From contig NZ_JAAVGY010000032.1 in NCBI RefSeq assembly GCF_014799995.1, forward strand, positions 1 through 43,101: a stretch of DNA of 43,101 nt, given 5' to 3'. The notes under the pieces are model-generated. The model was not told where the DNA came from and searched no databases. It was given only the letters and a program-made list of their open reading frames with translations. The DNA comes from Helicobacter sp. (lineage in GTDB: Bacteria; Campylobacterota; Campylobacteria; Campylobacterales; Helicobacteraceae). Both the position numbers and the translations under genes were made by a program. Positions 16,967 through 25,804 of the stretch are shown in pieces. The first letter of the stretch is position 1. Each line of letters begins with the position of its first letter.

Positions 16967-18319
16967 CTATATTTTGCGATTCTTTAAAACATCTGCAATC
17001 AAAAACGAAAGTTCTACTGCTTGGCTTGCATTTAGACGCGGGTCGCATTGTGTATTATAATTGCAACCCAAATTCTCTTCTGTAATCGCCTGCATACCTC
17101 CTACACACTCTGTTACATCTTCACCTGTCATTTCCAAATGCACGCCTCCAGCATAAGTGCCTACACTTTTATGGATTTCAAAAAATGCTTTTACTTCATC
17201 TAAAATACTATCGAAAGAACGTGTTTTATACCCACTACTCGCCTTGATGGTATTTCCGTGCATAGGGTCTATGCTCCAGACAATTTCTTTTCCTTCGTCT
17301 TTGACGGATTCCAATAATTTGGGTAATTTTTCTTTGATAGTTTTCGCACCCATACGAATAATAAGATTTAAACGTCCAGCTTCATTTTGCGGATTGAGAA
17401 TCTCACAAATTCCTAGAACATCCTCTCTTGTGGCATTAGGTCCGATTTTCACACCCAATGGATTTCCTACACCGCGTAAAAATTCTAAATGCGCTCCATC
17501 AAGATTCCTTGTGCGCTCGCCAATCCACAGCATATGAGCCGAACAATCATACCATTGATTCGTTAAATGGTCTTTGCGCGTTAGAGCTTCCTCGTAATTC
17601 AAAAGTAAAGCTTCGTGTGAAGTAAAAAATTCTGTTTCGTGTAAGGTCGGGGTATTCTGTGCAGTGATTCCACAAGCTTCCATAAAAGCTAGGGCTTGCG
17701 TAATCTTATCCGCCATACTCTTAAAACATTCGCTTTGCGCATTGCTTGCGAAATTAAGATTCCATTTTTGCACTTGGTTAAGGTCAGCCAAACCACCTTG
17801 AGCAAAGGCACGGATTAAATTCAATGTAGCGGCTGATTGATGATAAGCTTGTAAGATTCGTTTAGGGTCTGCTTCTCTAGCCGCTTTGTCAAATTCAATA
17901 CCATTGATAATATCTCCACGATAACTTGGTAGTGTAACACCATTAAAAGTTTCTGTGTCGCTAGAACGTGGCTTAGCAAATTGTCCCGCCAAGCGTCCGA
18001 CTTTAACGATTGGACAAGAACCCGCATAAGTAAGCACAACTGCCATTTGTAAAATTACTTTGAACAAATCCCGAATCCGAATTGCATTAAAGTCTGCGAA
18101 ACTTTCGGCACAATCGCCACCTTGAAGCAGGAATGCCTCTCCTTTGGAAACTTTTGCCAAATGAGTTTTAAGAGTTCTTGCCTCGCCTGCAAAAATAAGG
18201 GGGGGATATTTACTAATCTCTTTTTCAACCGCTTCTAGTGCGTTTAAATCTTTATAAGTGGGTTGCTGAAGGGCAATTTTACTTCTCCAGCTTTTGGGAT
18301 TCCAATTTATATCTTGCAT
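16967..18319 (-). CDS. aroF: 3-deoxy-7-phosphoheptulonate (DAHP) synthase, class II
   Basis: 450 residues, the size of the plant-like class II (AroAII) family. Motifs include LLQGGDCAESF near residue 64, KVGRLAGQFAKPRSSD, HEALLLNYEEALTR, WIGERTR, and near the C-terminus GGVHLEMTGEDVTEC with metal-binding His and Glu. It condenses phosphoenolpyruvate and erythrose 4-phosphate, the first step to chorismate; aroB later in this window is the second step. The symbol for class II enzymes varies. A C7 run near 18199 codes a conserved YPPL segment and is in frame. Confidence 0.97.
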   Translation of the reverse strand: MQDINWNPKSWRSKIALQQPTYKDLNALEAVEKEISKYPPLIFAGEARTLKTHLAKVSKGEAFLLQGGDCAESFADFNAIRIRDLFKVILQMAVVLTYAGSCPIVKVGRLAGQFAKPRSSDTETFNGVTLPSYRGDIINGIEFDKAAREADPKRILQAYHQSAATLNLIRAFAQGGLADLNQVQKWNLNFASNAQSECFKSMADKITQALAFMEACGITAQNTPTLHETEFFTSHEALLLNYEEALTRKDHLTNQWYDCSAHMLWIGERTRNLDGAHLEFLRGVGNPLGVKIGPNATREDVLGICEILNPQNEAGRLNLIIRMGAKTIKEKLPKLLESVKDEGKEIVWSIDPMHGNTIKASSGYKTRSFDSILDEVKAFFEIHKSVGTYAGGVHLEMTGEDVTECVGGMQAITEENLGCNYNTQCDPRLNASQAVELSFLIADVLKNRKI

Positions 18320-18389
18320 TGATTTTCCTAATAAATCTAAAATAAATTGGAAATTTTACCCAACAAATGATAAAACAACCCTTACCCGC

Positions 18390-19673
18390 TTATTTGCCCA
18401 AATACACTTGTCTTGGACGCGTAATTCTAGCATGTGGATTTTTCATATGTTCCATTACTTGCGCACACCAACCCGGCATTCTACCAATCACAAAAATAGG
18501 CGTAAAGAGCTGCACAGGAATCTTTAATGCAGTTAAGATGATTCCACTATAAAAATCTACATTGGGATAAAGGTTTCTTTCTTTGAAATAATCATCATTC
18601 AAAGCAACTTCCTCTAATTTCTCCGCAATCTCACTTAGACGCGCATTCATCGTAATCCCTTTTTGATTCAATTCATCTTTCAATGCCTTGATTGCTTTCG
18701 CGCGAGGGTCATAACTTTTATAAACGCGATGTCCAAATCCCATAAGTCTAAAAGGGTCGCTCTTATCTTTTGCCTTGGCGACAAATTTATCAACATTTTT
18801 TACATCGCCAATTTGTTCTAATTGCACCAAAACCTTTTCATTCGCCCCTCCGTGTGCTGGTCCCCAAAGCGCATTAATGCCCGCTGAAATTGCTGCATAA
18901 GGATGCACACCTGTGGAAGCAACATTACGCACAGTTGTCGTAGAAGCATTTTGTCCGTGGTCTGCGTGTAGAGTAAAGATTTTGTCTAAAGCCTCTACTT
19001 CAAGGGCTGAAATTTCTTCCTCTCCTTTAAGTGTGTGTTTAAGTTTTCCATTAGGATAAGCACGCAACATATAAAGGAAATTTTCTACATAACTACGGCT
19101 TACATCGGGATAAATAAAGGGCGTGCCGATTGAATTACGATAAGAAAACGCAACAAGCGTTGTAATCTTGGCGATAATCCTACGTGCCATTGTCTGATAG
19201 TCGCCCTCATCATTCATTTCTTTGTGGTCAAAATGAAAAGTAGAAAGTGCCGCAACAGCAGAACTTAAGTTTGCCATTGGGTGTCCGCCATCGGGAAATG
19301 CGTTAAAAATATTAATCAAACTTTCGTGCAAAAAAGCTCTATGACGCAATTCTAAATCAAATTCTTTGGATTCTTGCTCATTTTTGGGAGCTTCACCTGT
19401 GATAAGCAGCTTTGCCACATCGGTAAATTTATATTTTTCTACAATTTCTTCAACAGGGATTCCTTTATAAAGCAATTGTCCATTTTTACCATCTATGTAA
19501 CTAATCGTGGATTCGCAACCTGCGGTTGAACCATAGCCTGGGTCATAAGAAAAAATATTTGCACGCTCAAACAATTTACTAAAATCTACAGCCTTAGGTC
19601 CTCGTGTGCAATCAATGAGATTAAAGTCAAACTTCTCACCTGTTTCATTGTTAATTAATGTTATTGTTCCCAT
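18390..19673 (-). CDS. gltA: Citrate synthase
   Basis: 427 residues, the hexameric type II length. The catalytic residues lie in HADHGQNASTTTVR (His near 240), GPAHGGANEKVL (His near 280) and the VDFYSGI segment (Asp near 338). The N-terminus has the extra beta domain with GSTAGCESTISYIDG. It condenses oxaloacetate with acetyl-CoA as entry to the TCA cycle. An AAGGAG site sits 6 bases before the ATG. Its 3' end is 70 bases before the DAHP synthase start, so the two could be co-transcribed. Confidence 0.98.
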   Translation of the reverse strand: MGTITLINNETGEKFDFNLIDCTRGPKAVDFSKLFERANIFSYDPGYGSTAGCESTISYIDGKNGQLLYKGIPVEEIVEKYKFTDVAKLLITGEAPKNEQESKEFDLELRHRAFLHESLINIFNAFPDGGHPMANLSSAVAALSTFHFDHKEMNDEGDYQTMARRIIAKITTLVAFSYRNSIGTPFIYPDVSRSYVENFLYMLRAYPNGKLKHTLKGEEEISALEVEALDKIFTLHADHGQNASTTTVRNVASTGVHPYAAISAGINALWGPAHGGANEKVLVQLEQIGDVKNVDKFVAKAKDKSDPFRLMGFGHRVYKSYDPRAKAIKALKDELNQKGITMNARLSEIAEKLEEVALNDDYFKERNLYPNVDFYSGIILTALKIPVQLFTPIFVIGRMPGWCAQVMEHMKNPHARITRPRQVYLGK

Positions 19674-19704
19674 ACTTAACTCCTTGTAAAATCAAAATTT
19701 ATCT

Positions 19705-19710
19705 ATTTTA
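19705..19710 (-). promoter_or_regulatory. Candidate -10 box for gltA
   Basis: The minus strand reads GGTTAAAATAG, with TAAAAT about 32 bases upstream of the gltA ATG. A TTTACA hexamer lies 19 bases further upstream, slightly too far for a good -35. The 115-base gap between lolA and gltA is otherwise A/T-rich without features. Confidence 0.4.
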
Positions 19711-19788
19711 ACCAACTTTTTAAAAAAAGTGTAAAAAATTTTTAAATTTCTACTAAAATTTTTCAAGCTGCTATTTTTTTACACATTA

Positions 19789-20352
19789 TTAATTATAAAT
19801 AATGTCTATTTCGCTACTTGGCTTAAAATCAAAAATCTTGGAATCTACTGCAATATTAACTTTCACATCAGAAAATATAATTTCAATTTTATTCCCTAAT
19901 GCGTCATTAAAACTGATTTGTTTAGGGATTCCATTTTCTAAAAACAAATCATATTTTTGTTCCGAAATTATTGTTTCATAGTGATTTTCTGTTATTTTTT
20001 TAGCGTTTTTCAATAAATACAACAGATTCATATTTTCTTGCAATCGTGTAAAAATTGCTTGCTTTAGCTTTGGTTCATAAACAATCATTGTGCCTTCTTC
20101 TATAAAAATTTCTTTGGGGATTGGCATAACATAATCCCAACGCAATCTTGAGGGCGCAAGTGCTACAACTTTCCCTTTATAAACAATTTGATTTTGTGTA
20201 TCTTCTTCACTAGAATATAAGGTTTGTGTGAAATCTGCACTGAAAGTTTTTATATCCTTTAAAGATTGTGCGTTACTAAAATCAGTCAAAAAAAACATTA
20301 CGATTCCACATTTCAATAGAATCTTTAGCCAAGATTGAAATTTTTTGCACAT
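19789..20352 (-). CDS. lolA: Outer-membrane lipoprotein carrier LolA
   Basis: 187 residues with a signal peptide ending near residue 28 (FFLTDFSNAQ). The LolA beta-barrel fold is indicated by TFSADFTQTLYS, VYKGKVVALAPSRLRWDYVMP (conserved Arg and Trp-x-Tyr), TMIVYEPKLKQA, and a C-terminal FKPSSEIDII. LolA carries lipoproteins through the periplasm from LolCDE to the outer membrane; this genome segment encodes at least three client lipoproteins. AAAGG lies 7 bases before the ATG. It begins 10 bases after the YqhA-family gene. Confidence 0.92.
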   Translation of the reverse strand: MCKKFQSWLKILLKCGIVMFFLTDFSNAQSLKDIKTFSADFTQTLYSSEEDTQNQIVYKGKVVALAPSRLRWDYVMPIPKEIFIEEGTMIVYEPKLKQAIFTRLQENMNLLYLLKNAKKITENHYETIISEQKYDLFLENGIPKQISFNDALGNKIEIIFSDVKVNIAVDSKIFDFKPSSEIDIIYN

Positions 20353-20362
20353 TAAAATGCCT

Positions 20363-20869
20363 TTAATGTTTAGAATCTTTATGCAAGAAATACAATCCTA
20401 TTGCGAGTGCTAAGATGGAAATAGCAAAAAACAGCATATCCTGTGTGCTTTTCATTCCCATATTAAGCACTTTGGAGAAAAACGCTACAATCAGAGCCAT
20501 TACAATGACTTTTGCAAGCTTATCTTTGAGTTGGTCTAATGTATGGATTTCTAATACCTTAGAATTATTTTCATCTCTAATTTGAATTTTGGCAATAAAC
20601 AATTCATAAAGCCCAAAAGCAAAAATCAATAAAACAACTGCAATCAAATATAAATCAACCGCCATAATAATGGAATTGAGCAAAAGATTATGAATATCCG
20701 CATTCGCCCCCAATGAGCCGATATAATACAAATAAGTTTGTTTCGCTGCCTTTAATATATCTATACTCGCAACGATAAACAACAAAGTAGAGCCAATGAG
20801 AGACAAAACAACAGCCAAAATGATAAAAAGCCGCGCATTCCACATTAATTTTTCAAAAATACTTCTCAA
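20363..20869 (-). CDS. YqhA/UPF0114 family membrane protein
   Basis: 168 residues with three or four hydrophobic helices (about 12-36, 62-86, 118-140 and 143-160). The N-terminal stretch KLMWNARLFIILAVVLSLIGS and the conserved IQIRDENNSKVLEIHTLDQLKDKLAKV loop match UPF0114 (YqhA). The function of the family is not established; it sits in the inner membrane. It is 10 bases before lolA on the same strand and 54 bases downstream of nothing obvious but the chemoreceptor gene start region. Confidence 0.85.
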   Translation of the reverse strand: MRSIFEKLMWNARLFIILAVVLSLIGSTLLFIVASIDILKAAKQTYLYYIGSLGANADIHNLLLNSIIMAVDLYLIAVVLLIFAFGLYELFIAKIQIRDENNSKVLEIHTLDQLKDKLAKVIVMALIVAFFSKVLNMGMKSTQDMLFFAISILALAIGLYFLHKDSKH

Positions 20870-20923
20870 AAATATCCTTTAAAATAAAATGTCAAATTAT
20901 ACCAAACTTAATTGAATAAGCTT

Positions 20924-22921
20924 TTAGAATTTAAACTCATTGATTTTATTTTCCATTTCCACTGCTCTACTCTCTAGCTCATTGGAAACAGAGGAAATCC
21001 TATTCATTTCTTCTGCGATTCCTTCTAAATTTTGGTTTAAGGTTTTGTTGTTTTCCAAAAGCATTTCTGTGTCTTTGCTCAATATCAAAGAACTATCAAT
21101 CGTTTCTTTTGATAAAGTGCTAATAATTTTGATTTTTTCTACCACAGAAGTAATGGCTTCTTGAATCGTTTGAGATTCCTCTACAATATGATAGAAACTT
21201 TTTGCATTTTGCGTGATTTGAGTGCTCACTCCATTGATAGATTGCACAATTGTGTTAATAATCGCATCAATTTCGTTAAGAGATTTTTGCGTTCTTTCTG
21301 CAAGTTGTCTTACTTCATCGGCAACGACAGCGAATCCTCTCCCGTGTTCTCCAGCTCTTGCCGCTTCAATCGCGGCATTTAAGGCTAAGAGATTCGTTTG
21401 GGAAGCAATATCATCAATTGCCCCTAAGATTCCTTTGATATTTTGCGCTTCTTTATCCAATAAAGCGACATTATGGACTAAATCCTCTTGTAATTGTGCA
21501 TCTTGGGCAATCGTTTGTGTGAAGTTTATAATGGTATTTGAAGCATTGTCTAATTCTTCTTTTGCCGCAAGCACATCTTGCATTGTAGCATTTGTTTTTT
21601 GGATATTGTCCTCTAACTCCCTCTCAACTTCCTTTCCTGTCATTTCTGTTTTACTAGAAAGCTCGAATCCCTCTTGCGTGCGGACTAATACTTCTTTCGC
21701 ACTATCAAGCAAATTTTGTGAAGTTTGTAAATTTTGCTTACTTTGTGGAGCTAGTTGTAAGAAAATCTGCCGAATCGCCTCAAGAAAATCATTCATCGCT
21801 TGATTGATGATACCTATTTCATCGGAGCTTTTTCCAATAACCAATTCTTTTCCAATATCTTTTGTGTTTTTTAGCTCTACTAAATATTTTCGCATTAGTC
21901 GGATTCTAAAGGTAATACTATGTGCAATCAGATAACCAACTGCTAGAGTAACGATTACGACAATACCTGCAACGCTAAGCATTAACCAAAAACTAAAAAA
22001 GTTCGCTTTTTCAATCCTAGAAATTTGCCCTATCAAATCTCCTGCTAATTTGTCTTCCACTTCTTTTAATAAATTGATTTTTTGCGTAATCGTGCTAAAC
22101 CAATAGGTTGCCTTAACTCCAAATCCTCCCTCCATAAAATGTTCCATTGCTATTTTTCGCATTCTTTCTACTTCGGAGAAACTCTTATCCTCTGTCATTT
22201 TGAGATAATATTGATAATTTTCTTGACTAGCATAACGTTTAAAATCCTCCAAAAAGATATTTTGCGCTATGGTAAGAGCAATGAAGCGATTATAAATGCC
22301 ACTTGCAAATTTATCTGCACTAAAGGTATTAGAAAGCACGGCTCGCTCTTGTCCAGCGTTTTCTTTGGCATTTAAGAAATTCACATAAGCGACTAAATTT
22401 CTTGTGATTTGGTCGTTCGTGCTAATATTAATGATTTCAACGATAGATTGAATATTTCGGGCAATCGTGCCGGTATAATACCCCAAAACATCGCCTACTT
22501 TGACATTTAAAGAATCCACGCCCTTACGAATCTCATTGATTTTGCCAATCGCATCTAAAGAAACTTGCAAAGAATCTTGCATATTTTTAGGATAAGTATG
22601 CAAATCAAACTCTGTTAGAAAACTATGCAATTCTTTGATTTTTTCATCACTTAGATTGCGTTGGTCTTGCAAAGCCTCTTTGAAATCTCTACCTTGTGAG
22701 CCGAGAAAACCAGCGGAAGTGCCTCGTTCTTTTTGTAATTCGTGAATCACAAGGGAAATCTTGGTTGCCAAAGTAACGCCGTGCTTTAACAATACGGATT
22801 CTTGTGCGATTTGATAACGCTCACTAATTAACACAATAGAAAAAACAATCAGGGTAATTAAGGGAATCAACATCAAACAAATTAATTTTATCCCTACTTT
22901 GAGATTATTTAAAATGGACAT
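20924..22921 (-). CDS. Methyl-accepting chemotaxis protein with NIT-type sensor domain
   Basis: 665 residues. A membrane helix (about 10-30) is followed by a large periplasmic helical sensor of about 275 residues that begins HELQKERGTSAGFLGS, the signature of nitrate/nitrite-sensing (NIT) domains. A second membrane helix (about 312-335), HAMP, and a cytoplasmic coiled coil follow, with the highly conserved hairpin tip LLALNAAIEAARAGEHGRG that binds CheA and CheW. It has no C-terminal CheR/CheB pentapeptide. The ligand is not provable from sequence; nitrate or nitrite is the family suggestion. Confidence 0.95.
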   Translation of the reverse strand: MSILNNLKVGIKLICLMLIPLITLIVFSIVLISERYQIAQESVLLKHGVTLATKISLVIHELQKERGTSAGFLGSQGRDFKEALQDQRNLSDEKIKELHSFLTEFDLHTYPKNMQDSLQVSLDAIGKINEIRKGVDSLNVKVGDVLGYYTGTIARNIQSIVEIINISTNDQITRNLVAYVNFLNAKENAGQERAVLSNTFSADKFASGIYNRFIALTIAQNIFLEDFKRYASQENYQYYLKMTEDKSFSEVERMRKIAMEHFMEGGFGVKATYWFSTITQKINLLKEVEDKLAGDLIGQISRIEKANFFSFWLMLSVAGIVVIVTLAVGYLIAHSITFRIRLMRKYLVELKNTKDIGKELVIGKSSDEIGIINQAMNDFLEAIRQIFLQLAPQSKQNLQTSQNLLDSAKEVLVRTQEGFELSSKTEMTGKEVERELEDNIQKTNATMQDVLAAKEELDNASNTIINFTQTIAQDAQLQEDLVHNVALLDKEAQNIKGILGAIDDIASQTNLLALNAAIEAARAGEHGRGFAVVADEVRQLAERTQKSLNEIDAIINTIVQSINGVSTQITQNAKSFYHIVEESQTIQEAITSVVEKIKIISTLSKETIDSSLILSKDTEMLLENNKTLNQNLEGIAEEMNRISSVSNELESRAVEMENKINEFKF

Positions 22922-22973
22922 ACTCTCTCCCTTTGCAAAGTCTATTTCATAATTTATTGTCGCAGTTAGAATT

Positions 22974-22979
22974 ATTATA
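22974..22979 (-). promoter_or_regulatory. -10 box for the chemoreceptor gene
   Basis: A consensus TATAAT lies on the minus strand about 52 bases before the chemoreceptor ATG, within the 179-base divergent gap. A GGGAGAGAG ribosome site precedes the ATG. No FliA-type element was recognised. On the other strand the gap ends AAGGACTGATTA directly before the metalloprotease ATG. Confidence 0.5.
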
Positions 22980-23100
22980 CATTATTTTTAAAAAATAAGT
23001 AATACTCGGAAGTCAAATTTTTATATTTTTACAATTTTAATTTTAGTAATATTTTCGTTGATAATTTATGTTTGATAAATTTCCTAAGAAGGACTGATTA

Positions 23101-23847
23101 ATGAAAAATTTGCTATCTACTTTGTTTGCTTGTGCGCTTTGTGCATTTTTGAATGCTTGCTCATCTACCGCACTCACAAATCGCCCGCAGCTTATGCTAC
23201 TAGGTGCTCAAGAAGAGATTGCTTTAGGGGAGCAAAGTGCTCAAGAAGTCTTACAGCAATCAACATTAAGCACTGATATGCAGCAAACACAAATGGTTCA
23301 ACGTGTCGGACAGAGAATCGCAAATGTTGCAGAGCGTCCAGATTTCACTTGGGAATTTTATCTCTTAGAAGAAGAGCAAGTCAATGCTTTCTGTTTGCCC
23401 GGTGGCAAGGTGTTTGTTTATACAGGATTAATGCCCTTAGTGGCTAGTGATGATGAACTTGCTGTGGTATTATCTCACGAAATTGCTCACGCAATTTTGC
23501 GACACGGGGCGGAGAGAATGAGTATGCAAACAATCCAATCTATTGGCGGGGGGATATTAGGAATCATCGTCAATGCGCAAGCACCGGGATATGGTAATTT
23601 GTTTAGCCAAGCATACAATCTAGGTAGCAATGTAGGCATAATGCTGCCCTTTAGCCGCTCTCACGAACTTGAGGCTGACAAAGCGGGCATTATGCTAATG
23701 AAAAAAGCAGGCTACAACCCGCAAGCCGCAATTAGTTTTTGGGAAAAAATGGCAGCCAATAAGGAGAAAAGCTCTTCGGATTTTCTTTCCACGCACCCTA
23801 GTGATTCCAAACGCATTAAAGAAATCAAGAAAATACTCATACAATAA
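23101..23847 (+). CDS. M48-family metalloprotease lipoprotein
   Basis: 248 residues. The lipoprotein signal ends CAFLNAC (Cys20). The zinc motif HEIAH is near residue 122 and the third ligand lies in HELEADKAG near residue 182, as in M48 peptidases such as YcaL and LoiP. The segment VNAFCLPGGKVFVYTGLM is also typical of the family. It probably degrades or checks misfolded outer-membrane proteins in the periplasm, by analogy with BepA and LoiP. AAGGA precedes the ATG by about 8 bases. It is the only plus-strand gene in the first 33 kb and converges on dapE. Confidence 0.93.
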   Translation: MKNLLSTLFACALCAFLNACSSTALTNRPQLMLLGAQEEIALGEQSAQEVLQQSTLSTDMQQTQMVQRVGQRIANVAERPDFTWEFYLLEEEQVNAFCLPGGKVFVYTGLMPLVASDDELAVVLSHEIAHAILRHGAERMSMQTIQSIGGGILGIIVNAQAPGYGNLFSQAYNLGSNVGIMLPFSRSHELEADKAGIMLMKKAGYNPQAAISFWEKMAANKEKSSSDFLSTHPSDSKRIKEIKKILIQ

Positions 23848-23881
23848 AAGCAATGCGTCCTTGTGGGATTCTGCAAGTTTT

Positions 23882-24206
23882 CATTGCGAGAATGTAGCAT
23901 TTCGTGGTAATTCTACTCTCGTCATTGCAAGCGGTTTAAAACTGCTTGGGAATCCCGCTTTTTGTCATTGCGAGAGGCTTTGCCTTGTGGCAATCTATAA
24001 TCTTGTATATTTGCGATTTGCTCTGTCATTGCGAGCGTGATTTATCACGCGTGGCAATCCATAATCGGAATCTCGCCCTTGAATCTGCCTTTTGTTAGAT
24101 TATAGATTGCTTCGTCTTTCGCTTCGCTCACTTCTCGCAATGACGCAGTGGCTTCAACGCTTCGGTAGTCTTGCAATGACGAATCCCGATTCCCTCACAA
24201 TGAAAA
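23882..24206. repeat. Array of palindromic CATTGCGAG...GCAATC repeats
   Basis: This fills most of the 369-base gap between convergent genes. Direct units start at 23882, 23921, 23964 and 24025; inverted units cover about 24103-24145 and 24146-24180, with a degenerate one at 24181-24206. Each unit has a conserved outer arm ATTGC(G/A)AG and GCAAT, and an inner arm whose sequence differs among units yet still pairs with itself (GCGTGAT with ATCACGC; AGGC with GCCT; AGCGGTT with AACTGCT). The unit at 24103 matches the form GTCATTGCGAG...GAAGCAATCTA that I remember as scattered through many unrelated genomes. They could act as a bidirectional terminator between the metalloprotease and dapE. No transposase is nearby. 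Confidence 0.85.
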
Positions 24207-24216
24207 AATTCCAAAT

Positions 24217-25503
24217 TTAAAGTATATTCCATTGCGCCAATAGCGTCAAAAAGGAATTTTGGAGCGCATCTACTTCGCTTAAACGCACACATTCATTGAG
24301 AGAATGAATGCTATCATTACACACTCCACATTCCACGACACTAATCCCATATTCTGCGAAATATCGCGCATCACTCGTGCCGCCACTCGTGCTAAGCTCT
24401 GGAGCAAAACCATTTTGCCATTCCAATACTTTGGCGATTTTTTGCACAATCGGACTATCTTTATCCGTCAAAAAAGACTTGGAACTTTGGTTTAACTCCA
24501 AAGAATGCGGAACTTGAGCGAGCAAACTCTCCAAATATTCGCGCAAATCCTCTAAACGCGTCTGCGTAGAATTGCGCACATTAAACATAATTTTCAACTC
24601 ATTAGGCGTAACATTGACGACTTCCAATCCTCCACGAATATCAGTAATTACAAGCTTGCTTGGCTCAAACTCTGCACTTCCCTTATCCAAATCCCACCCT
24701 GCAATCTGTGAAAGATAGGGTGCGATGAGCTCCACAGGATTCACGCATTTCTTGGGATATGCTACATGTCCTTGCTTGCCAAATACTTTTAAGATTCCAT
24801 TGATAGAACCGCGCCTGCCTACTTTAATCATATCCCCGAATCTCTCCGCACTCGTGGGCTCGGCGACAATCGCAAAATCAGGCAACAAATCACGCTCTTT
24901 TAGGCATTCTAAGGTATATTTCGTGCCAAAAATCGCCGCACCCTCCTCATCACTCGTCAAAAGCACAGATACGATTCCGCTAAACCTTTGGCTTTGCAAA
25001 TTTTGGAAATCTTTGAAACCCTGCAAATCCACAAACTCCCGAATCGCACAGACAAAAGCAGCTATCCCCGCTTTCATATCTTGCGCGCCCCTGCCATAGA
25101 GGAATCCCTCTTTTATGGTAGGCACGAAAGGATCGCTTGCCCAACCCTCACCCGGTGGCACGACATCAATGTGCCCTGCAAAACACAAATGCGTTTTCTT
25201 AGCCCTATGAGATTCCGTCTCCATAGAATCGCCACACTCCTCTCCCTCCGTCATCGCAAGAGGCTGCGTCTCATCGTAATCTTCCGCTTGCGATTCCGCA
25301 TTGCCTGTATCATCTGTGCCCAAATCTTTATAAAGAAAAAGATTCTTTACGCCCTCTTTTTCAAACTCTAATACTTCAAAATCGTGTAAAATCTCTCTAA
25401 TATACGCATAGATTCCGCATTCTTGCGGGGTGATAGTTGGATAAGTAATCAGCTGTCTTAAAACTTCTATGCTATGCGTCTGTGCTTTTGTTTGTGGCTG
25501 CAT
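24217..25503 (-). CDS. dapE: Succinyl-diaminopimelate desuccinylase with an inserted loop
   Basis: 428 residues, about 40 longer than usual. The M20 zinc-peptidase fold is clear: FAGHIDVVPPGEGW (His111 and Asp113), YGRGAQDMKAG, TSDEEGAAIFGT with the catalytic Glu pair, EPTSAERFGDMIKVGRRGS, and the dimerisation domain. GGTSDARYF and the C-terminal HSLNE complete the metal site. It makes LL-diaminopimelate for lysine and cell wall. Residues about 62-104, between NLFLYKD and HLCFAGH, are an acidic polar insertion that includes a diverged copy of the neighbouring palindromic repeat. In H. pylori DapE, as I recall, this loop is also extended but unrelated, so it tolerates insertion and the enzyme is probably active. 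It begins two bases after the 99-residue gene stops. Confidence 0.95.
   Translation of the reverse strand: MQPQTKAQTHSIEVLRQLITYPTITPQECGIYAYIREILHDFEVLEFEKEGVKNLFLYKDLGTDDTGNAESQAEDYDETQPLAMTEGEECGDSMETESHRAKKTHLCFAGHIDVVPPGEGWASDPFVPTIKEGFLYGRGAQDMKAGIAAFVCAIREFVDLQGFKDFQNLQSQRFSGIVSVLLTSDEEGAAIFGTKYTLECLKERDLLPDFAIVAEPTSAERFGDMIKVGRRGSINGILKVFGKQGHVAYPKKCVNPVELIAPYLSQIAGWDLDKGSAEFEPSKLVITDIRGGLEVVNVTPNELKIMFNVRNSTQTRLEDLREYLESLLAQVPHSLELNQSSKSFLTDKDSPIVQKIAKVLEWQNGFAPELSTSGGTSDARYFAEYGISVVECGVCNDSIHSLNECVRLSEVDALQNSFLTLLAQWNIL
25192..25320 (-). repeat. Repeat-derived in-frame insertion inside dapE
   Basis: Within the extra loop of dapE the plus strand at about 25250-25282 aligns without gaps to the intergenic unit at 23964: 24 of 33 positions agree by my hand count, including GTCAT, AGAGGCT and AATCT. 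It is therefore probably a decayed copy of the repeat that lies 1 kb away, read through as coding sequence. The insert is a multiple of three and encodes Asp, Glu, Ser and Thr-rich residues. Confidence 0.6.
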
Positions 25504-25504
25504 T

Positions 25505-25804
25505 TTAATCCTTTAAATCAATATTTGTAATTTGCGATTCTATCTTTAAGCTTTTATGCAAAGATTGAATCACACGCGTAAAATGAGCATAATCTATCTC
25601 CTCTCCTCTATGGGATTTAAGATATTTATCTAAAACCTGATAACCACCGATTTTATATGCCCAAACTTGCGCACTTACTTTTAAAAAATGTAAATTTTCA
25701 TTGACAAAAAGCTTTTGTTCTTTTGGGTCATAGGCGATTTTTTCAATTTTGAGATTTTTATTTTCTGGGTCTTTGTATTTGGCTTCGCCGATTTGCTCAC
25801 TCAT
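25505..25804 (-). CDS. Detached C-terminal domain of the Type IIG restriction-modification enzyme
   Basis: 99 residues starting ATGAGTGAGCAA, with GGGGG 6 bases upstream. The segment FLKVSAQVWAYKIGGYQVLDKYLKSHRG is the conserved C-terminal block of Type IIG/ISP-like enzymes (normally VW.Y.IGGYQ...WLK.RKGR). It is normally fused to the large polypeptide that here ends earlier. Its ATG overlaps the stop of the alternative frame tail (ATGAGTGA), so translation would be coupled when that frame is used. It could act as a separate subunit or be a remnant; the reading frame is intact. Confidence 0.75.
   Translation of the reverse strand: MSEQIGEAKYKDPENKNLKIEKIAYDPKEQKLFVNENLHFLKVSAQVWAYKIGGYQVLDKYLKSHRGEEIDYAHFTRVIQSLHKSLKIESQITNIDLKD

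Noticed and set aside
18199..18205. C7/G7 run in the DAHP synthase gene as a phase-variation tract
   Set aside because: Seven is at the low end, and it encodes a conserved YPPL segment in an essential biosynthetic enzyme.
23848..24216. Remnant insertion sequence or CRISPR in the repeat region
   Set aside because: No transposase frame or terminal repeat was seen, units are in both orientations and spacers are not of constant length.
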